This document shows, in pieces, positions 9,060 through 19,290 of a stretch of 64,000 nucleotides of DNA. The notes under the pieces were generated by a model. The model was not told where the DNA came from. It searched no databases and saw only the letters and a program-made list of their open reading frames with translations. Source of the stretch: Clostridium sulfidigenes (GTDB lineage Bacteria; Bacillota; Clostridia; Clostridiales; Clostridiaceae); the NCBI RefSeq assembly GCF_000732635.1, contig NZ_JPMD01000023.1, positions 1-64,000 of the forward strand, given 5' to 3'. The translations under genes and the position numbers were made by a program. The stretch's first letter is position 1; every line of letters starts with the position of its first letter.

Positions 9060-10782
9060 TTCACGAAGAACTATGAAAAAAAGACTAATGCTAAGTGTTT
9101 TTGCAGCATTAGTTTTTGTATTAGGATTTCTAACTACAGTATTTTATACAATAGTTACCTATGAAAGTGAAGAGAGTGCTAAAGAACAATTAAATGTTTA
9201 TGCTTATTTAGTAAGTGAACAGTTACACAACATTGACCAGGCGAGTTTTTCTAATGTAGTAGATAAAATGAAAAATTTGAATATTAGAATTACTATTATA
9301 AATAGCAATGGCACTGCCCAATTTGATTCTTTAGGAAATGTGGAAAAATTAATAAATTATAATAATAAAGATGAAGTTATCATGGCTAAATCTAAAGGGG
9401 AAGGTACTGTTACTAGATATAGTGATAGGGAAGAAACGTATGTTATTTACTATGCTGTAGCTATAGAAGATGGTATAGTAGTTAGAGTTTCAACCCCTGT
9501 AAAAGCAACACATAAATTAAATGATACATATATAGTATGGTATGGTAGTGCTATAATTATAATGATTTTTATATCTCTTTGGATTGCCAATAAGTTATCC
9601 TATATAATTGTTAAACCAATTAGAGATTTAGATGTTATTACTTCTATGATCACTAATGGAAATTTAAGTAGAAGAATTAAAATTACTACCAATGATGAGC
9701 TTGGTAAGTTAGCTTTGAACTTTAATCATATGGCTGATAGACTTGAAAGTAGCTTACATGAGGTAAGTGAAAAGCAAAATAGACTTTCAGCAATTCTTCA
9801 AAGTATGGAAAGTGGCGTAATTGCTATAGATAATAGTCACAATATAATAATGATAAACAACTATGCAAAGAAAATTTTTAATATTAAAGAAGATGTAGTA
9901 GGCAATCCAGTTGAAAATATATGTAAAGAAGTGAATTTAAAATTTATATTTTCTATGAGAGATAGAGATATTAAAGAGTTTAAGTTAAGTGCTCCTACTA
10001 TAAAATTTCTTAGGGTTAGAACCGCAGATATTATAGTTCATAATCATCAGCATATTGGAGCAGTAGCAGTAATACAAGACATTTCTGACTTGAAGAAGTT
10101 AGAAAATATGAGAACTGAATTTGTGGCTAATGTATCCCACGAACTTAAAACTCCTCTTACATCTATAAGAGGTTTTGCTGAGACTTTAAAAGAGGTTGAT
10201 GATGATGAGACTAAGAAAAAATTTTTAACTATAATAAATGAAGAAGCAGAAAGACTTACAACACTTATATCAGATATATTATTGTTATCACAAATTGAGC
10301 ATAAACAAGAATTTAAGAAAGAAGTATTTAATGTAAATAAAGCTATAGAGGATGTATTTTATTTAATGAAGAATACTGGTGAACAAAAGCAGGTGCATGT
10401 AAGTATAGTTGGAGATGAGATACCTAATATTCTAGGAGATAAGGATAAATTTAAACAAATGCTTATAAATCTAGTGGATAATGCAATAAAATATAGTGAA
10501 GCCTTTGATACGGTAGTAATAACAAAGATAATTTATGATACCTACTTTAAAGTTATTGTAGAAGATAGTGGTATGGGAATTGCAAAAGAGTATATACCAA
10601 GACTTTTCGAAAGATTTTATAGGGTAGATAAAGCTAGATCTAGGGCAAAGGGTGGAACAGGATTAGGTCTTGCTATAGTTAAACATATAATTATTGGTTT
10701 TAATGGTAGTATAGATGTAGAAAGTACTTTAGGCGTTGGTACAAAATTTATTATTACAATTCCATATCATATAGAAAAATAG
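9049..10782 (+). CDS. phoR: Phosphate sensor histidine kinase PhoR
   Basis: Membrane sensor kinase of 577 residues. Transmembrane helices lie near residues 9-32 and 162-185, with an extracytoplasmic domain between them. A HAMP linker, a PAS domain (about 245-345), the HisKA box FVANVSHELKTPLTSIRGF with phospho-His364, and the ATPase N, G1 and G2 boxes (NLVDNAIKYS, DSGMGI, GGTGLGLAIVKHI) follow. This is the classic Firmicute PhoR layout. It overlaps phoP by 11 bases. A strong terminator follows, so the pst genes have their own promoter. Confidence 0.93.
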   Translation: MKDNSRRTMKKRLMLSVFAALVFVLGFLTTVFYTIVTYESEESAKEQLNVYAYLVSEQLHNIDQASFSNVVDKMKNLNIRITIINSNGTAQFDSLGNVEKLINYNNKDEVIMAKSKGEGTVTRYSDREETYVIYYAVAIEDGIVVRVSTPVKATHKLNDTYIVWYGSAIIIMIFISLWIANKLSYIIVKPIRDLDVITSMITNGNLSRRIKITTNDELGKLALNFNHMADRLESSLHEVSEKQNRLSAILQSMESGVIAIDNSHNIIMINNYAKKIFNIKEDVVGNPVENICKEVNLKFIFSMRDRDIKEFKLSAPTIKFLRVRTADIIVHNHQHIGAVAVIQDISDLKKLENMRTEFVANVSHELKTPLTSIRGFAETLKEVDDDETKKKFLTIINEEAERLTTLISDILLLSQIEHKQEFKKEVFNVNKAIEDVFYLMKNTGEQKQVHVSIVGDEIPNILGDKDKFKQMLINLVDNAIKYSEAFDTVVITKIIYDTYFKVIVEDSGMGIAKEYIPRLFERFYRVDKARSRAKGGTGLGLAIVKHIIIGFNGSIDVESTLGVGTKFIITIPYHIEK

Positions 10783-10810
10783 AATAATTAAGATAAGATA
10801 ATATATTCAT

Positions 10811-10842
10811 AAAAGACTAGAGAGAAAATTCTCTAGTCTTTT
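10811..10842. terminator. Terminator after phoR
   Basis: AAAAGACTAGAGA (10811-10823) pairs perfectly with TCTCTAGTCTTTT (10830-10842); T-rich on both sides in the appropriate sense. Confidence 0.88.
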
Positions 10843-10870
10843 TCTTGTGAAGTTAAGAACTTTGTTTATG

Positions 10871-10916
10871 TTAAGTATTATTAACCTAAGTAAAGTTTTT
10901 TTAATATATGGATAAT
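10871..10916 (+). promoter_or_regulatory. Possible PhoP-binding repeats upstream of pstS
   Basis: TTAAG at 10871, TTAAC at 10881, TAAAG at 10891 and TTAAT at 10901 form four TTAAC-like direct repeats at exact 10-base spacing. They are followed by a GATAAT -10-like element at 10911. Bacillus PhoP boxes are TTAACA repeats with about 11-base spacing. Position (between phoR terminator and pstS) fits a PhoP operator; the AT-rich background makes chance matches likely. Confidence 0.4.
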
Positions 10917-10988
10917 AATAGCTTAACTAAGAAAGAATATAATCAATATTGTAAGATAAATAAAAAAACAAATTGGAGGGGAATTTAA

Positions 10989-11858
10989 ATGAAAAAGAAG
11001 TCAATAAAAATATTAATAGCAGGAATAGTTGCAACAATGACCATGGGATTATTAGTAGGTTGTGGCGGAAAGGATACTTCCAATTCAAATAATAGCGGTA
11101 ATAATACTAGTGATAATAAAGCAAAAGCTATAACTATTAAAATATCAGGTTCAACTTCTGTAGGGCCATTAATGGAAAAGGAAGCAGAGAGTTACAAAGG
11201 TGAAAATCCAAATGTTACTGTAGAGGTTCAACAAATAGGGTCTTCAGCAGGAATAAAAAATGCTGTAGAAGGTATTAGTGAAATAGGTATGGCTTCACGT
11301 GAGTTAAAAGATGAAGAAAAATCAGAAGTTGCTGAAACAGTAATTGCTTATGATGGAATAGCCTTAGTAGTCCATCCATCAAATAAAGCAGAAAACTTAA
11401 CTATGAAACAAATTAAGGACATATATACGGGAGCTGTAACTAACTGGAAGGAAGTTGGAGGAATTGATGCCCCAATAGTGGTGGTTTCAAGGGAAGATGG
11501 TTCAGGAACTAGAGATGCTTTCCAAGAAATTGTAGGATATACTTCAGAAGAATTGGAGAAAAATGCAACTATAGCAGAAGGTAATGGAAGTGTTAAAACT
11601 ACAGTTTCAACAAATAAAAATGCAATAGGATATATTTCTTTTGAACAATTAGATGATTCAATTAAGGATTTAAAAATAGAGGGAAGTGAAGCAACACCTG
11701 AAAAAGTATTAAGCAAAGAGTATAAATTATCAAGACCTTTCTTAGTAGTATATAAAGAAGATAAATTAACAAAGGATGGAAAACAATTTATTGACTACAT
11801 TTTAAGTGAAAAAGGTCAAGGTATTGTTGAAGAAGCCGGTGGAATAAAAGTAAAATAG
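10989..11858 (+). CDS. pstS: Phosphate ABC transporter substrate-binding lipoprotein PstS
   Basis: Captures inorganic phosphate outside the cell and delivers it to PstCA. The signal peptide has a lipobox LVGC with the lipidated Cys25, then a Ser/Asn-rich linker. Phosphate-binding segments include ISGSTSVGPLMEK, QIGSSAGIKNAV and SREDGSGTRDAF. It has 289 residues and ATG behind TTGGAGGGG. It is the first gene of pstSCAB-phoU. The hairpin between pstS and pstC would favour higher pstS expression. Confidence 0.96.
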   Translation: MKKKSIKILIAGIVATMTMGLLVGCGGKDTSNSNNSGNNTSDNKAKAITIKISGSTSVGPLMEKEAESYKGENPNVTVEVQQIGSSAGIKNAVEGISEIGMASRELKDEEKSEVAETVIAYDGIALVVHPSNKAENLTMKQIKDIYTGAVTNWKEVGGIDAPIVVVSREDGSGTRDAFQEIVGYTSEELEKNATIAEGNGSVKTTVSTNKNAIGYISFEQLDDSIKDLKIEGSEATPEKVLSKEYKLSRPFLVVYKEDKLTKDGKQFIDYILSEKGQGIVEEAGGIKVK

Positions 11859-11882
11859 ATAATTTATGCGCCACAATGGGTA

Positions 11883-11917
11883 TAGACCTTTGAGAGAAAA
11901 ATTATCTTAAAGGTCTA
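11883..11917 (+). terminator. pstS-pstC intercistronic hairpin
   Basis: TAGACCTTT (11883-11891) pairs with AAAGGTCTA (11909-11917); no T run of note follows. This is better read as an mRNA-stabilising or attenuating hairpin than a full stop. Confidence 0.5.
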
Positions 11918-11943
11918 TTGAATTTAAATTGGAGGTCAAATAT

Positions 11944-12852
11944 ATGTCAGTGAAATCAGTTAAGACGGAAAAACCCCACAAACTTAAGGGGATAAAATAT
12001 ATAATTGATGATATATCAGAGAATGTTTTTAAAGTATGTGCTTTAATAGCAGTAATAAGTTTAATTTTAATAATAGGTTTTGTATTTTATAAGGGTTTGA
12101 CACCATTTATATCTAAAGGATATTCCTTTGGAGAATTTTTACTAGGAACAGAGTGGGTACCTAGTTCAGAAAAGTATGGAATTCTTCCTATGATAATTGC
12201 TTCTATATATGGAACCCTAGGCTCTCTTGTTATAGGGGTACCCATAGGAATATTAACAGCTATTTTTATTGTTGAAATAGCACCTAAATCAGTAGCAAAG
12301 ATAATGTCTCAGGGAGTGGAATTATTAGCAGGAATTCCTTCTGTATTATTTGGAGTCTTTGCCCTTGGAATAATAGTACCAGCTATTCAAAGTAAATTAT
12401 CCCTTCCTAAAGGACAAAGTTTACTTGCCATTATAATAGTTCTTTCAGTAATGATGCTACCAACTATTATTTCAGTGGCAGAAACAGCTATAAGATCAGT
12501 ACCAAAACAATATAAAGAGGCATCTTTAGCTTTAGGTGCATCTAAAATTGAAACTATATTTAAAGTAATTTTACCAGCAGCTAAGTCTGGAGTTTTAACA
12601 GCTATAGTACTAGGGATGGGAAGAGCAATAGGAGAAACCATGGCAGTTATCTTAGTTGCTGGGAATAGCCCCATAATACCAAATAATATAACAGATAGTG
12701 TAAGACCTCTCACTACTAATATAGCATTGGAAATGGGATATGCCTTTGGAACACATCAAGAAATGCTTTTTGCAACAGGAGTAGTTTTGTTTTCTTTCAT
12801 TCTATTGTTAAACTTTGTAATAGCTAAAATATCAGAAAAGGCAGGTAATTAA
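11944..12852 (+). CDS. pstC: Phosphate ABC transporter permease PstC
   Basis: One of two channel subunits of the high-affinity phosphate importer; six membrane helices. The EAA-type coupling loop is seen as YKEASLALGASKIETIFKVILP, and GMGRAIGETMAVILVAGN is the family signature. I take ATG 11944, since GGAGG at 11931 lies just upstream; the frame's earlier TTG sits on that site. It has 302 residues. Its stop is two bases before pstA. Confidence 0.95.
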   Translation: MSVKSVKTEKPHKLKGIKYIIDDISENVFKVCALIAVISLILIIGFVFYKGLTPFISKGYSFGEFLLGTEWVPSSEKYGILPMIIASIYGTLGSLVIGVPIGILTAIFIVEIAPKSVAKIMSQGVELLAGIPSVLFGVFALGIIVPAIQSKLSLPKGQSLLAIIIVLSVMMLPTIISVAETAIRSVPKQYKEASLALGASKIETIFKVILPAAKSGVLTAIVLGMGRAIGETMAVILVAGNSPIIPNNITDSVRPLTTNIALEMGYAFGTHQEMLFATGVVLFSFILLLNFVIAKISEKAGN

Positions 12853-12853
12853 T

Positions 12854-13678
12854 ATGAGAAAAATAAAAGACAATATATTAAAAACTATTTTATGGTTATC
12901 TGCAGCTATTACAGCTCTAATTATTGCTATTATAGTAGGATATATATTTAATAAAGGTTTTGGACTTGTAGATTTTAACTTTATTTTTGGAGATTATTCT
13001 CCCACAAATGGTGGTGGTATATTTCCGATGATTGTTACTACATTGTTAACGGTAATATTATCTTTATTAATATCAATTCCTATAGGGATTTGTGGAGCTA
13101 TATATTTACAAGAGTATGCAAAGCAAGGAAGAGGAGTTAAATTAATTAGGTTTGCAACAGAAAGTCTTGCAGGTATACCATCTATAATATATGGACTATT
13201 TGGAACAGTATTCTTTGTATCTACTCTTAAATTGCAATTTTCAATTGTATCAGGTTCTTTAACATTAGCTATTATTGTACTACCTGTAATTATAAGAACC
13301 ACAGAAGAAGCTTTAAAGACAGTTCCTCAAAGTTATAAAGAAGGTGCAGTAGCTTTAGGTTCAACTAAGTTTGAAGTTTTATACAAAATAGTAGTTCCCA
13401 GTGCAATGCCAGGAATTTTATCAGGAGTAATATTATCTATTGGAAGAATTATCGGCGAATCAGCAGCAATTCTTTTAACCGCTGGTACAGTAGCTGCAAT
13501 GCCACAAAACCTTATGTCTAGTGGTAGGACTCTTACTGTACATGCTTATCTAGTTACTAAGGAAGCCGGAAATATAGAGCTAGCATCTGCAATTGGAGTT
13601 ATACTAATATTTATAATTTTAGCTTTAAGCTTGATAGCTAAGGGGATCACAAAAACAATAAATAAAGAAAAATTTTAG
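12854..13678 (+). CDS. pstA: Phosphate ABC transporter permease PstA
   Basis: Partner of PstC in the membrane channel. It has 274 residues and six predicted helices, with coupling loop YKEGAVALGSTKFEVLYKIVVPSA and the signature IGRIIGESAAILLTAGT. ATG starts one base after the pstC stop. PstB follows after 29 bases with its own AGGAGG. Confidence 0.95.
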   Translation: MRKIKDNILKTILWLSAAITALIIAIIVGYIFNKGFGLVDFNFIFGDYSPTNGGGIFPMIVTTLLTVILSLLISIPIGICGAIYLQEYAKQGRGVKLIRFATESLAGIPSIIYGLFGTVFFVSTLKLQFSIVSGSLTLAIIVLPVIIRTTEEALKTVPQSYKEGAVALGSTKFEVLYKIVVPSAMPGILSGVILSIGRIIGESAAILLTAGTVAAMPQNLMSSGRTLTVHAYLVTKEAGNIELASAIGVILIFIILALSLIAKGITKTINKEKF

Positions 13679-13707
13679 TCATTAGAATGTAACTAGGAGG
13701 AAATATA

Positions 13708-14457
13708 ATGTCAATAATATCTGTAAAAGATCTTAATTTACACTATGGATCAAATCATGCTCTTAAAAATATAAATATAGAAATAGATAAGAATAGTGTT
13801 ACAGCTTTAATAGGTCCATCGGGGTGTGGAAAGTCTACTTTTCTTAGAACTTTAAATAGAATGAATGATTTAATTGATGATGTAAAAATAGAAGGGCAAG
13901 TTTTTTTTGAAGATAACAATATCTACAAAGAGCTAAATGAAATAGAATTAAGAAAAAGAATAGGAATGGTATTTCAAAAACCAAATCCATTTCCAATGTC
14001 TATCTATGATAATATTGCCTATGGACCTAGAATTCATGGAATAAAGGATAAAAAGAAGTTAGATGAAATTGTAGAGAAATCTCTTCAAGGAGCAGCTCTT
14101 TGGAAAGAGGTAAAGGATAGGCTTAAAAAAAGTGCTATAGGATTATCGGGAGGTCAACAACAAAGACTTTGTATTGCCAGGACCATAGCTGTTGAACCTG
14201 AGGTCATACTAATGGATGAACCTACTTCTGCATTGGATCCAATATCAACTTCTAAGATAGAGGAACTTATGGACGTGCTTAAAGAAAAATACACTATAGT
14301 CATAGTAACTCATAATATGCAACAAGCAGGACGTATATCAGATAAAACAGCATTCTTCTTAAATGGAGAAATTGTGGAGTATGGAAAGACAGAAGAGATG
14401 TTTCATATGCCAAAGGATAAGAGAACAGAAGATTATATCACAGGAAGATTTGGTTAA
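13708..14457 (+). CDS. pstB: Phosphate ABC transporter ATPase PstB
   Basis: Drives phosphate import. The nucleotide-binding elements are complete over 249 residues: Walker [11 protein letters not shown]-loop [17 protein letters not shown] (typical PstB wording), signature LSGGQQQR, Walker [14 protein letters not shown] and the H-loop [12 protein letters not shown] follows AGGAGG. The next gene is phoU. Confidence 0.97.
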   Translation: MSIISVKDLNLHYGSNHALKNINIEIDKNSVTALIGPSGCGKSTFLRTLNRMNDLIDDVKIEGQVFFEDNNIYKELNEIELRKRIGMVFQKPNPFPMSIYDNIAYGPRIHGIKDKKKLDEIVEKSLQGAALWKEVKDRLKKSAIGLSGGQQQRLCIARTIAVEPEVILMDEPTSALDPISTSKIEELMDVLKEKYTIVIVTHNMQQAGRISDKTAFFLNGEIVEYGKTEEMFHMPKDKRTEDYITGRFG

Positions 14458-14517
14458 TAATAGAATGAAATTAGATAGTTATCAATAATTAAAATTTATA
14501 AAGTGTAGGTGAAGAGG

Positions 14518-15171
14518 ATGACAAGAAATAGTTTTGATCTTAAATTACAACAACTTCATGAAGATTTAATGGCCATGGGTGAGGCTGTAGCCAAACAAAT
14601 AGAAGATAGCATTGATGCATTAAAAAAACAGGATGAAATCTTAGCAGAAGAAGTAATTCAAAAGGATGATGTAATAGATGACTTTGAAGAAGATATAGAG
14701 GATAAGTGTATAAAACTAATGGCTACAGAGCAGCCCTTAGCCAGTGATTTAAGAAGGATATTTATTACTACAAAGATCATAACTGATTTAGAGAGAATGG
14801 GAGACCATGCTGTAGACATAGCTAAGATTGCAAAAAAACTTATAGGAGAAACTTATATTAAGGAACTTATAGATATACCTAATATGGCTAAAATTGTAGA
14901 AAAAATGATTAAAGACTCTTTAGAGGTATATATAACTACAGATATAAGTAGAGCTCATGAAGTAAGTAAAATGGATGATCAGGTAGATAGATTATTTAAG
15001 AGTATATTTGATGAATTACTTGTAATAATGAGAAATGATCAAACGACTATAAATCAAGCTAGTCAATTTTTATTTATATGCAAGTTTTTGGAACGCATGG
15101 CAGACCATGCTACCAATATTTGTGAATGGACTATATATTTAGAGAGCGGAGAAAAACTAAAATTAAATTAA
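14518..15171 (+). CDS. phoU: Phosphate signalling protein PhoU
   Basis: All-helical protein that links Pst transport state to PhoR activity and keeps the regulon off in high phosphate. It has 217 residues in two repeated three-helix bundles, each with the metal-binding helix (RMGDHAVDIAKIAKKL near residue 82, RMADHATNICEWTIY near the C-terminus). I prefer ATG 14518 (N-terminus MTRNSFDLKLQQLHEDL, standard for the family) to GTG 14509, nine bases earlier. Last gene of the pst operon; a terminator follows. Confidence 0.95.
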   Translation: MTRNSFDLKLQQLHEDLMAMGEAVAKQIEDSIDALKKQDEILAEEVIQKDDVIDDFEEDIEDKCIKLMATEQPLASDLRRIFITTKIITDLERMGDHAVDIAKIAKKLIGETYIKELIDIPNMAKIVEKMIKDSLEVYITTDISRAHEVSKMDDQVDRLFKSIFDELLVIMRNDQTTINQASQFLFICKFLERMADHATNICEWTIYLESGEKLKLN

Positions 15172-15194
15172 TTTAAATCCACCTTCAAATTACA

Positions 15195-15221
15195 AGTTGG
15201 CTATGTGTAGTCAGCTTTTTT
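15195..15221 (+). terminator. Terminator after phoU
   Basis: AGTTGGCTA (15195-15203) pairs with TAGTCAGCT (15208-15216), with two G-T pairs, a 4-base loop and a T6 tail. Confidence 0.85.
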
Positions 15222-15292
15222 ATTTTACTTAGAAATTAAATTATATTTTTGTTGAAAAATAGAAAGCTTTGAGGTAATCTTAATTAGGTGCA

Positions 15293-15321
15293 TTGACTAG
15301 GGAATATAATTAAGATAATAT
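15293..15321 (+). promoter_or_regulatory. Putative sigma-A promoter for the DUF512 gene
   Basis: TTGACT (15293-15298), 17-base spacer, TAATAT (15316-15321), about 50 bases before the start codon. A better TATAAT at 15335 lacks a matching -35. Confidence 0.45.
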
Positions 15322-15369
15322 AACATAATAGTGGTATAATCATGCTATAGGAATGAAGGAGATACAAAT

Positions 15370-16704
15370 ATGAAAAATGAAATAAGTAAGGTTATTCCAA
15401 ATTCTATTGCAGAAGAAGTAGATATCGAGGTTGGAGATAGACTTTTAAGGATAAATGAAAATGATGTTAAAGATATAATAGATTATAAATTTCTTATTAC
15501 TGATGAAGTACTTCTTTTAGAAGTGGAGAAGAAAGATGGAGAGATTTGGGAAATTGAAATTGAGAAGGATTATGATGAAGATTTAGGGATAGTATTTAGA
15601 GAAGGAATTATTGATAAACCTATGACATGTCATAATGATTGTATTTTTTGCTTTATAGATCAATTACCTAAAGGAATGAGAGAAACTTTATATTTTAAGG
15701 ATGATGATTCTAGACTATCCTTTTTACAAGGAAATTTTTTAACTCTAACTAATATGAAAGAAGAGGATATAGAAAGAATAATAAAATACAAGATAAGTCC
15801 TATAAATGTATCTGTACATACTACAAATCCAGAACTTAGAGTTAGAATGCTCAACAATAGATTTGCGGGTAAAATATATGATATACTTAAGAGGTTATCA
15901 GCAGCAGGAATAAAGATGAACACTCAAATTGTTTGCTGCCCAGGAATTAATGATGGAGAAGAATTAGTTAGCACTATAGAAGATCTATATAGACTTTATC
16001 CTAATGTTAATAGTGTAGCAGTAGTACCCTTAGGGATAACTAAGCATAGAGAAGGACTAAAAAAACTAAATTTATTTACACAAGAAACTTCTTTAAATCA
16101 AATCAATTTAGTTAAAGAGCTACAAAAAAAGTACTATGAAGAAAGTGGAACACCCTTTGTTAGATTGTCAGACGAATTTTATATAGTATCAGGGGAACCA
16201 TTACCAGACTCTGAGCATTACCAAGGATTTGAGCAAATTGAAGATGGTGTAGGAATGGTAACTCTATTAAAGGATACCATAGATACTACACTTCCAGATT
16301 TAAAGAAAGATGGAGTGGGATCTTTTACCTTTGTAACAGGGGCTTTAGTTTATCCTGAAATAGTACATATAAAAGATAAAATTCAAAGGTTGAATAATAA
16401 TATAAATATTACCGTAGAGGAGATACCAAATAAGTTTTTTGGAGAGACTATAACAGTAACAGGGCTTTTAACAGGAATAGACATAATAAACACACTTAAA
16501 GAAAGAGAAGTTGGAGAATATATAATAATACCTGATAACGTCCTTAGAAAAGGCTATGAACTTTCTAATTCAGATAAAGCCATACTGTTAGATGATTATA
16601 CTGTGGAAGATTTATCTAGAGAACTAAATAGAAAAGTTATTATTTGTGATTTCACAGGAGATGATTTAATAACTATAATAAATGAACATTTAAGGGAGGA
16701 TTAA
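15370..16704 (+). CDS. DUF512 radical-SAM protein with N-terminal PDZ-like domain
   Basis: Conserved clostridial protein of 444 residues. Residues 1-75 resemble a PDZ domain ([22 protein letters not shown]). The radical-SAM cluster motif is CHNDCIFC (CxxxCxxC) near residue 85, followed by the segment [22 protein letters not shown]. The C-terminal half is DUF512. It directly precedes der (one-base gap), the usual neighbourhood in clostridia. A [4Fe-4S] radical enzyme is clear from the motif; the substrate is unknown, and the association with der hints at ribosome or RNA work, which is only inference. Confidence 0.9.
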   Translation: MKNEISKVIPNSIAEEVDIEVGDRLLRINENDVKDIIDYKFLITDEVLLLEVEKKDGEIWEIEIEKDYDEDLGIVFREGIIDKPMTCHNDCIFCFIDQLPKGMRETLYFKDDDSRLSFLQGNFLTLTNMKEEDIERIIKYKISPINVSVHTTNPELRVRMLNNRFAGKIYDILKRLSAAGIKMNTQIVCCPGINDGEELVSTIEDLYRLYPNVNSVAVVPLGITKHREGLKKLNLFTQETSLNQINLVKELQKKYYEESGTPFVRLSDEFYIVSGEPLPDSEHYQGFEQIEDGVGMVTLLKDTIDTTLPDLKKDGVGSFTFVTGALVYPEIVHIKDKIQRLNNNINITVEEIPNKFFGETITVTGLLTGIDIINTLKEREVGEYIIIPDNVLRKGYELSNSDKAILLDDYTVEDLSRELNRKVIICDFTGDDLITIINEHLRED

Positions 16705-16705
16705 T

Positions 16706-18025
16706 ATGGGAAAACCAGTAGTTGCTATTGTTGGAAGACCAAATGTAGGTAAGTCTACACTTTTTAATAAATTAGCAGGAAAGAGAATAGCTATAGTAGA
16801 AGATACACCAGGAGTTACAAGAGATAGAATTTATGCAGAGGCTGAATGGCTAAGACATAACTTTACAATTATTGATACTGGTGGAATTGAGCCAGAAAAT
16901 GAAGACATTATAATGGTTCAGATGAGAAGGCAAGCAAATATTGCTATTGAAACAGCAGATGTAATTGTATTTATAGTAGATGGTAAAGCCGGTCTTCATC
17001 CATCAGATTATGAAGTGGCACAAATGCTTAGAAAATCAGGAAAACCAATAACATTAGTAGTAAATAAAATTGATAGAAGAGAATTAGAAGATAATGCTTA
17101 TGAATTTTATAACTTAGGTATAGGTAATCCAGTAACTATTTCAGCAACTCAAGCATTAGGTCTTGGAGATATGCTTGATGAAGTTGTAGCTCATTTTGAT
17201 GAGTTAGGAAGTAGTGAAGAAGATGAAGAATACATAAAAATTGCCATGGTGGGTAAGCCTAATGTTGGAAAATCTTCACTTATAAATAAGTTACTAGGTG
17301 AAAATAGAAATATAGTAAGTAATATTCCAGGTACCACAAGAGATGCTATTGATAGTAAATTAGAAACTGATGAGGGTAAATTTATATTAATAGATACTGC
17401 AGGATTAAGAAGAAAAAGTAAGATTAAAGAAGAGATAGAAAGATATAGCGTTATAAGAACTCTTACAGCCATAGAGAGAGCTGATGTGTGTATATTGATT
17501 CTTGATGCTACAGAAGAGTTAAGTGATCAAGATGAAAAGATTATAGGATATGCCCATGAACTTAATAAGGCAATAGTTGTAATAGTTAACAAATGGGATC
17601 TAATTGAAAAAGATGATAAGACTATGAATGATTATAAAGCTAGAATCGGTAGAGGGTTATCTTTTATGCCATATGCTAATTATTTATTTATATCTGCCTT
17701 AACAGGTCAAAGGGTAAACAAAGTTTTAAATGTAGCTAAAGAGTGCTATAATAATTATACTAAGAGGATAGCTACAGGGGTATTAAATGATGTGGTAAGT
17801 AAAGCTGTACTTATGAATGAACCTCCAGTAGTTGCATTAAGAAGACTAAAAATTTATTATGTAACCCAAGTGGATATAAAACCACCTACATTTATATTTT
17901 TTGTAAATGATCCAGCTTTACTACACTTCTCTTATGAGAGATATTTAGAGAATAAGCTAAGGGAAAGTTTTGATTTCAAAGGTACTGGAATAAAAACTAT
18001 ATTTAGGAAGAGAAAAGAAGATTAA
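16706..18025 (+). CDS. der: Ribosome assembly GTPase Der (EngA)
   Basis: Essential double-GTPase that matures the 50S subunit. Two complete G domains are seen: [22 protein letters not shown] and NKID in the first; [27 protein letters not shown] and NKWD in the second. The C-terminal KH-like domain follows, ending with a basic [15 protein letters not shown] tail. It has 439 residues and ATG one base after the DUF512 stop. A perfect inverted repeat downstream ends the operon. Confidence 0.97.
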   Translation: MGKPVVAIVGRPNVGKSTLFNKLAGKRIAIVEDTPGVTRDRIYAEAEWLRHNFTIIDTGGIEPENEDIIMVQMRRQANIAIETADVIVFIVDGKAGLHPSDYEVAQMLRKSGKPITLVVNKIDRRELEDNAYEFYNLGIGNPVTISATQALGLGDMLDEVVAHFDELGSSEEDEEYIKIAMVGKPNVGKSSLINKLLGENRNIVSNIPGTTRDAIDSKLETDEGKFILIDTAGLRRKSKIKEEIERYSVIRTLTAIERADVCILILDATEELSDQDEKIIGYAHELNKAIVVIVNKWDLIEKDDKTMNDYKARIGRGLSFMPYANYLFISALTGQRVNKVLNVAKECYNNYTKRIATGVLNDVVSKAVLMNEPPVVALRRLKIYYVTQVDIKPPTFIFFVNDPALLHFSYERYLENKLRESFDFKGTGIKTIFRKRKED

Positions 18026-18089
18026 TAAAAATTCTATATATTTTATTATAATTGGATTTTCAGTAAATAAGAAGGAATTAATAGACATT

Positions 18090-18127
18090 ATGAGAATAAA
18101 TAGTATAATATTTATTCTCATTGTTTT
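18090..18127. terminator. Terminator after der
   Basis: ATGAGAATAAAT (18090-18101) pairs perfectly with ATTTATTCTCAT (18110-18121), 8-base loop, then TGTTTTA. Confidence 0.65.
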
Positions 18128-18153
18128 ATATAATTTAAGAAAGTAGGGATAAG

Positions 18154-19155
18154 GTGAATAAGATTTCTTTTATAGGAGGAGGAAGTTTCGGTACAGCTTT
18201 AGCTGTATTACTTTCTAAGAAAGGGTCAGAATGTTCTGTATGGTGCCATAGTGAAAGCACAGTTAATGATATTAATATAAAAAGAGAAAATACAAAGTAT
18301 CTTAAGGGAATTGCCATACCAGAAAAAGTTACTGCCTATGGTGATCTTGAAGAAACTATAGAAAATAGTAATATAATAGTTCTTGCAGTACCTTCAAAGG
18401 CTATTAGAGAGATTTCAAAAAAAGTAGAGCCTTTTCTTAAAGGTGATGAAATAATTGTAACTGTGGCTAAGGGCATAGAAAATCATACATTAAAAAGAAT
18501 GTCAGAAATAATTGAAGATGAAATAAAAGGTCATCCTATAGTAGTGCTATCAGGTCCTAGTCATGCAGAAGAAGTAGCAATGAATATACCTACTACAGTA
18601 ACGGTATCATCAAAGGATATGAAAGCTGCAAAAAAAATCCAGGATGTATTTAGCAATAATACCTTTAGAGTTTATACAAATAATGATCTTATTGGAGTTG
18701 AAATAGGGGGAGCTTTTAAAAATATCATTGCCCTTGCTGCTGGGATTTCAGATGGCATTGGATATGGAGATAATACTAAAGCAGCTCTAATGACTCGAGG
18801 GATGAGTGAAATAATAAGGGTTGGAACTAAGCTCTCAGGAAAAGCTGAGACATTCTATGGGCTTACAGGAATGGGTGATTTAATAGTTACTTGCACTAGT
18901 ATGCATAGTAGAAACAGAAGAGCAGGAATATTAATTGGAAGTGGAAAGACAATGGAAGAAGCCATAAAAGAGATAGGTATGGTTGTAGAAGGAATTGAGG
19001 CTGTTAAAGCCTTTCATGAATTAAAATCTAAAACTGATGTAGATATGCCAATAACTACTGCATTGTATGAAGTTCTTTTTAAAGGGAAGAATGCTAAAGA
19101 ATGTGTTACAAAATTAATGGGAAGAAAATATAAGGATGAAAACAATGAATTGTAA
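18154..19155 (+). CDS. gpsA: NAD(P)-dependent glycerol-3-phosphate dehydrogenase GpsA
   Basis: Reduces dihydroxyacetone phosphate to sn-glycerol-3-phosphate for phospholipid synthesis. It has 333 residues: Rossmann loop FIGGGSFGTALAVLL at the N-terminus, GPSHAEEVA, then the catalytic-lysine segment IGGAFKNIIALAAGISDGIGYGDNTKAALMTRG (given in part by its key residues Lys and Asn), and GLTGMGDLIVTC. It starts with GTG. The der-gpsA-spoIVA order is ancestral, but here a carboxypeptidase gene is inserted before spoIVA, and no plsY acyltransferase gene is present next to it. Confidence 0.96.
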   Translation: MNKISFIGGGSFGTALAVLLSKKGSECSVWCHSESTVNDINIKRENTKYLKGIAIPEKVTAYGDLEETIENSNIIVLAVPSKAIREISKKVEPFLKGDEIIVTVAKGIENHTLKRMSEIIEDEIKGHPIVVLSGPSHAEEVAMNIPTTVTVSSKDMKAAKKIQDVFSNNTFRVYTNNDLIGVEIGGAFKNIIALAAGISDGIGYGDNTKAALMTRGMSEIIRVGTKLSGKAETFYGLTGMGDLIVTCTSMHSRNRRAGILIGSGKTMEEAIKEIGMVVEGIEAVKAFHELKSKTDVDMPITTALYEVLFKGKNAKECVTKLMGRKYKDENNEL

Positions 19156-19290
19156 ACATTTATTTAATTAAAATATTTTATTTTGATAATATCTTAATAT
19201 TTGATATAATGATATAAGGTTAGATAGATGAGAATTAATTTTATTTTCAATGAAAAATTGAAGATAAAGGTAGGAGGCTAACAAAAACTT

